A stretch of 6,509 nt of DNA, taken from assembly GCA_947457745.1 (NCBI GenBank), contig CANGWT010000098.1, positions 1 through 6,509 on the forward strand, written 5' to 3'. The position numbers and the translations under genes were made by a program. The notes beneath the pieces were generated by a model, which had not been told where the DNA came from, searched no databases, and worked only from the letters and a program-made list of their open reading frames with translations. Source of the DNA: Burkholderiaceae bacterium (GTDB taxonomy: Bacteria > Pseudomonadota > Gammaproteobacteria > Burkholderiales > Burkholderiaceae). Positions 6,419 through 6,509 of the stretch are shown in pieces (within the stretch, counting starts at the first letter, position 1; each line of letters starts with the position of its first letter).

Positions 6419-6450
6419 ATTAAAAAAGAGGCCTCGGCCTCTTTTTTAAT
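6419..6450. terminator. Bidirectional rho-independent terminator after fccB
   Basis: A 15-bp perfect inverted repeat (6419-6433 and 6436-6450) has a GC core GAGGC / GCCTC with a likely CTCG tetraloop, flanked by six A (6422-6427) and six T (6442-6447). It is symmetric, so it should end both the plus-strand fcc operon and the minus-strand gene entering from the right. Confidence 0.92.
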
Positions 6451-6452
6451 GT

Positions 6453-6509
6453 CTACAGCGATTTACCCATCTCAATGATTCGTTTGCGTCTTCGCTTGCT
6501 GATGAATAA
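6453..6509 (-). CDS. C-terminal end of an unidentified minus-strand gene (partial)
   Basis: Read on the minus strand, the frame from the right edge is open for 18 codons and ends with TAG at 6455-6453, three bases beyond the bidirectional terminator. The visible tail is LFISKRRRKRIIEMGKSL: a few hydrophobic residues, then a strongly basic stretch, as often follows the last helix of an inner-membrane protein. Too little is present to name a family. The call rests on the open frame and on the symmetric terminator, which implies a converging gene. Confidence 0.42.
   Translation of the reverse strand, partial: LFISKRRRKRIIEMGKSL

Noticed and set aside
6258..6449. Plus-strand open frame of 63 codons at the end of fccB
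   Set aside because: It is an out-of-frame shadow of fccB that runs into the terminator.

Overview
The window looks like chromosome from a betaproteobacterium of the Burkholderiaceae, most like Polynucleobacter. The evidence is a Bug-type tripartite tricarboxylate receptor (a family greatly expanded in Burkholderiales), moderate GC, and short intergenic gaps. The genus is an inference; no rRNA or other marker gene is present. I see no tRNA or rRNA gene, CRISPR array, insertion sequence or phage gene.

Layout. (1) Positions 1-906, plus strand: the 3' part of a periplasmic Bug/TctC solute-binding protein whose signal peptide lies left of the window. (2) Positions 907-1007: a convergent gap with a bidirectional hairpin terminator and three copies of an 8-bp tandem repeat. 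(3) Positions 1008-4602, minus strand: a tight three-gene operon transcribed right to left. It encodes an ArnT-like family 39 glycosyltransferase, then a membrane-anchored BNR/Asp-box (sialidase-fold) protein, then a polytopic membrane protein of unknown function. Both junctions are 4-bp ATGA stop/start overlaps. (4) Positions 4603-4786: a divergent promoter region. (5) Positions 4787-6403, plus strand: a two-gene operon for a small monoheme cytochrome c and the flavoprotein subunit of flavocytochrome c sulfide dehydrogenase. (6) A 15-bp perfect inverted-repeat terminator, then the last codons of a minus-strand gene running off the right edge.

How the genes work together. The cytochrome and flavoprotein should form a periplasmic flavocytochrome c that oxidises sulfide and passes electrons to the respiratory c-type cytochrome pool. 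The flavoprotein keeps the cysteine used for covalent FAD attachment and both cysteines of the redox-active disulfide known from the Allochromatium vinosum enzyme, so it is probably active. The glycosyltransferase operon is best read as a cell-envelope glycan module: an integral-membrane transferase that would use a polyprenyl-phosphate sugar, with an externally facing beta-propeller protein and an uncharacterised membrane partner. This operon is the least understood part of the window and the best candidate for new biology. Its substrate cannot be deduced from sequence alone.
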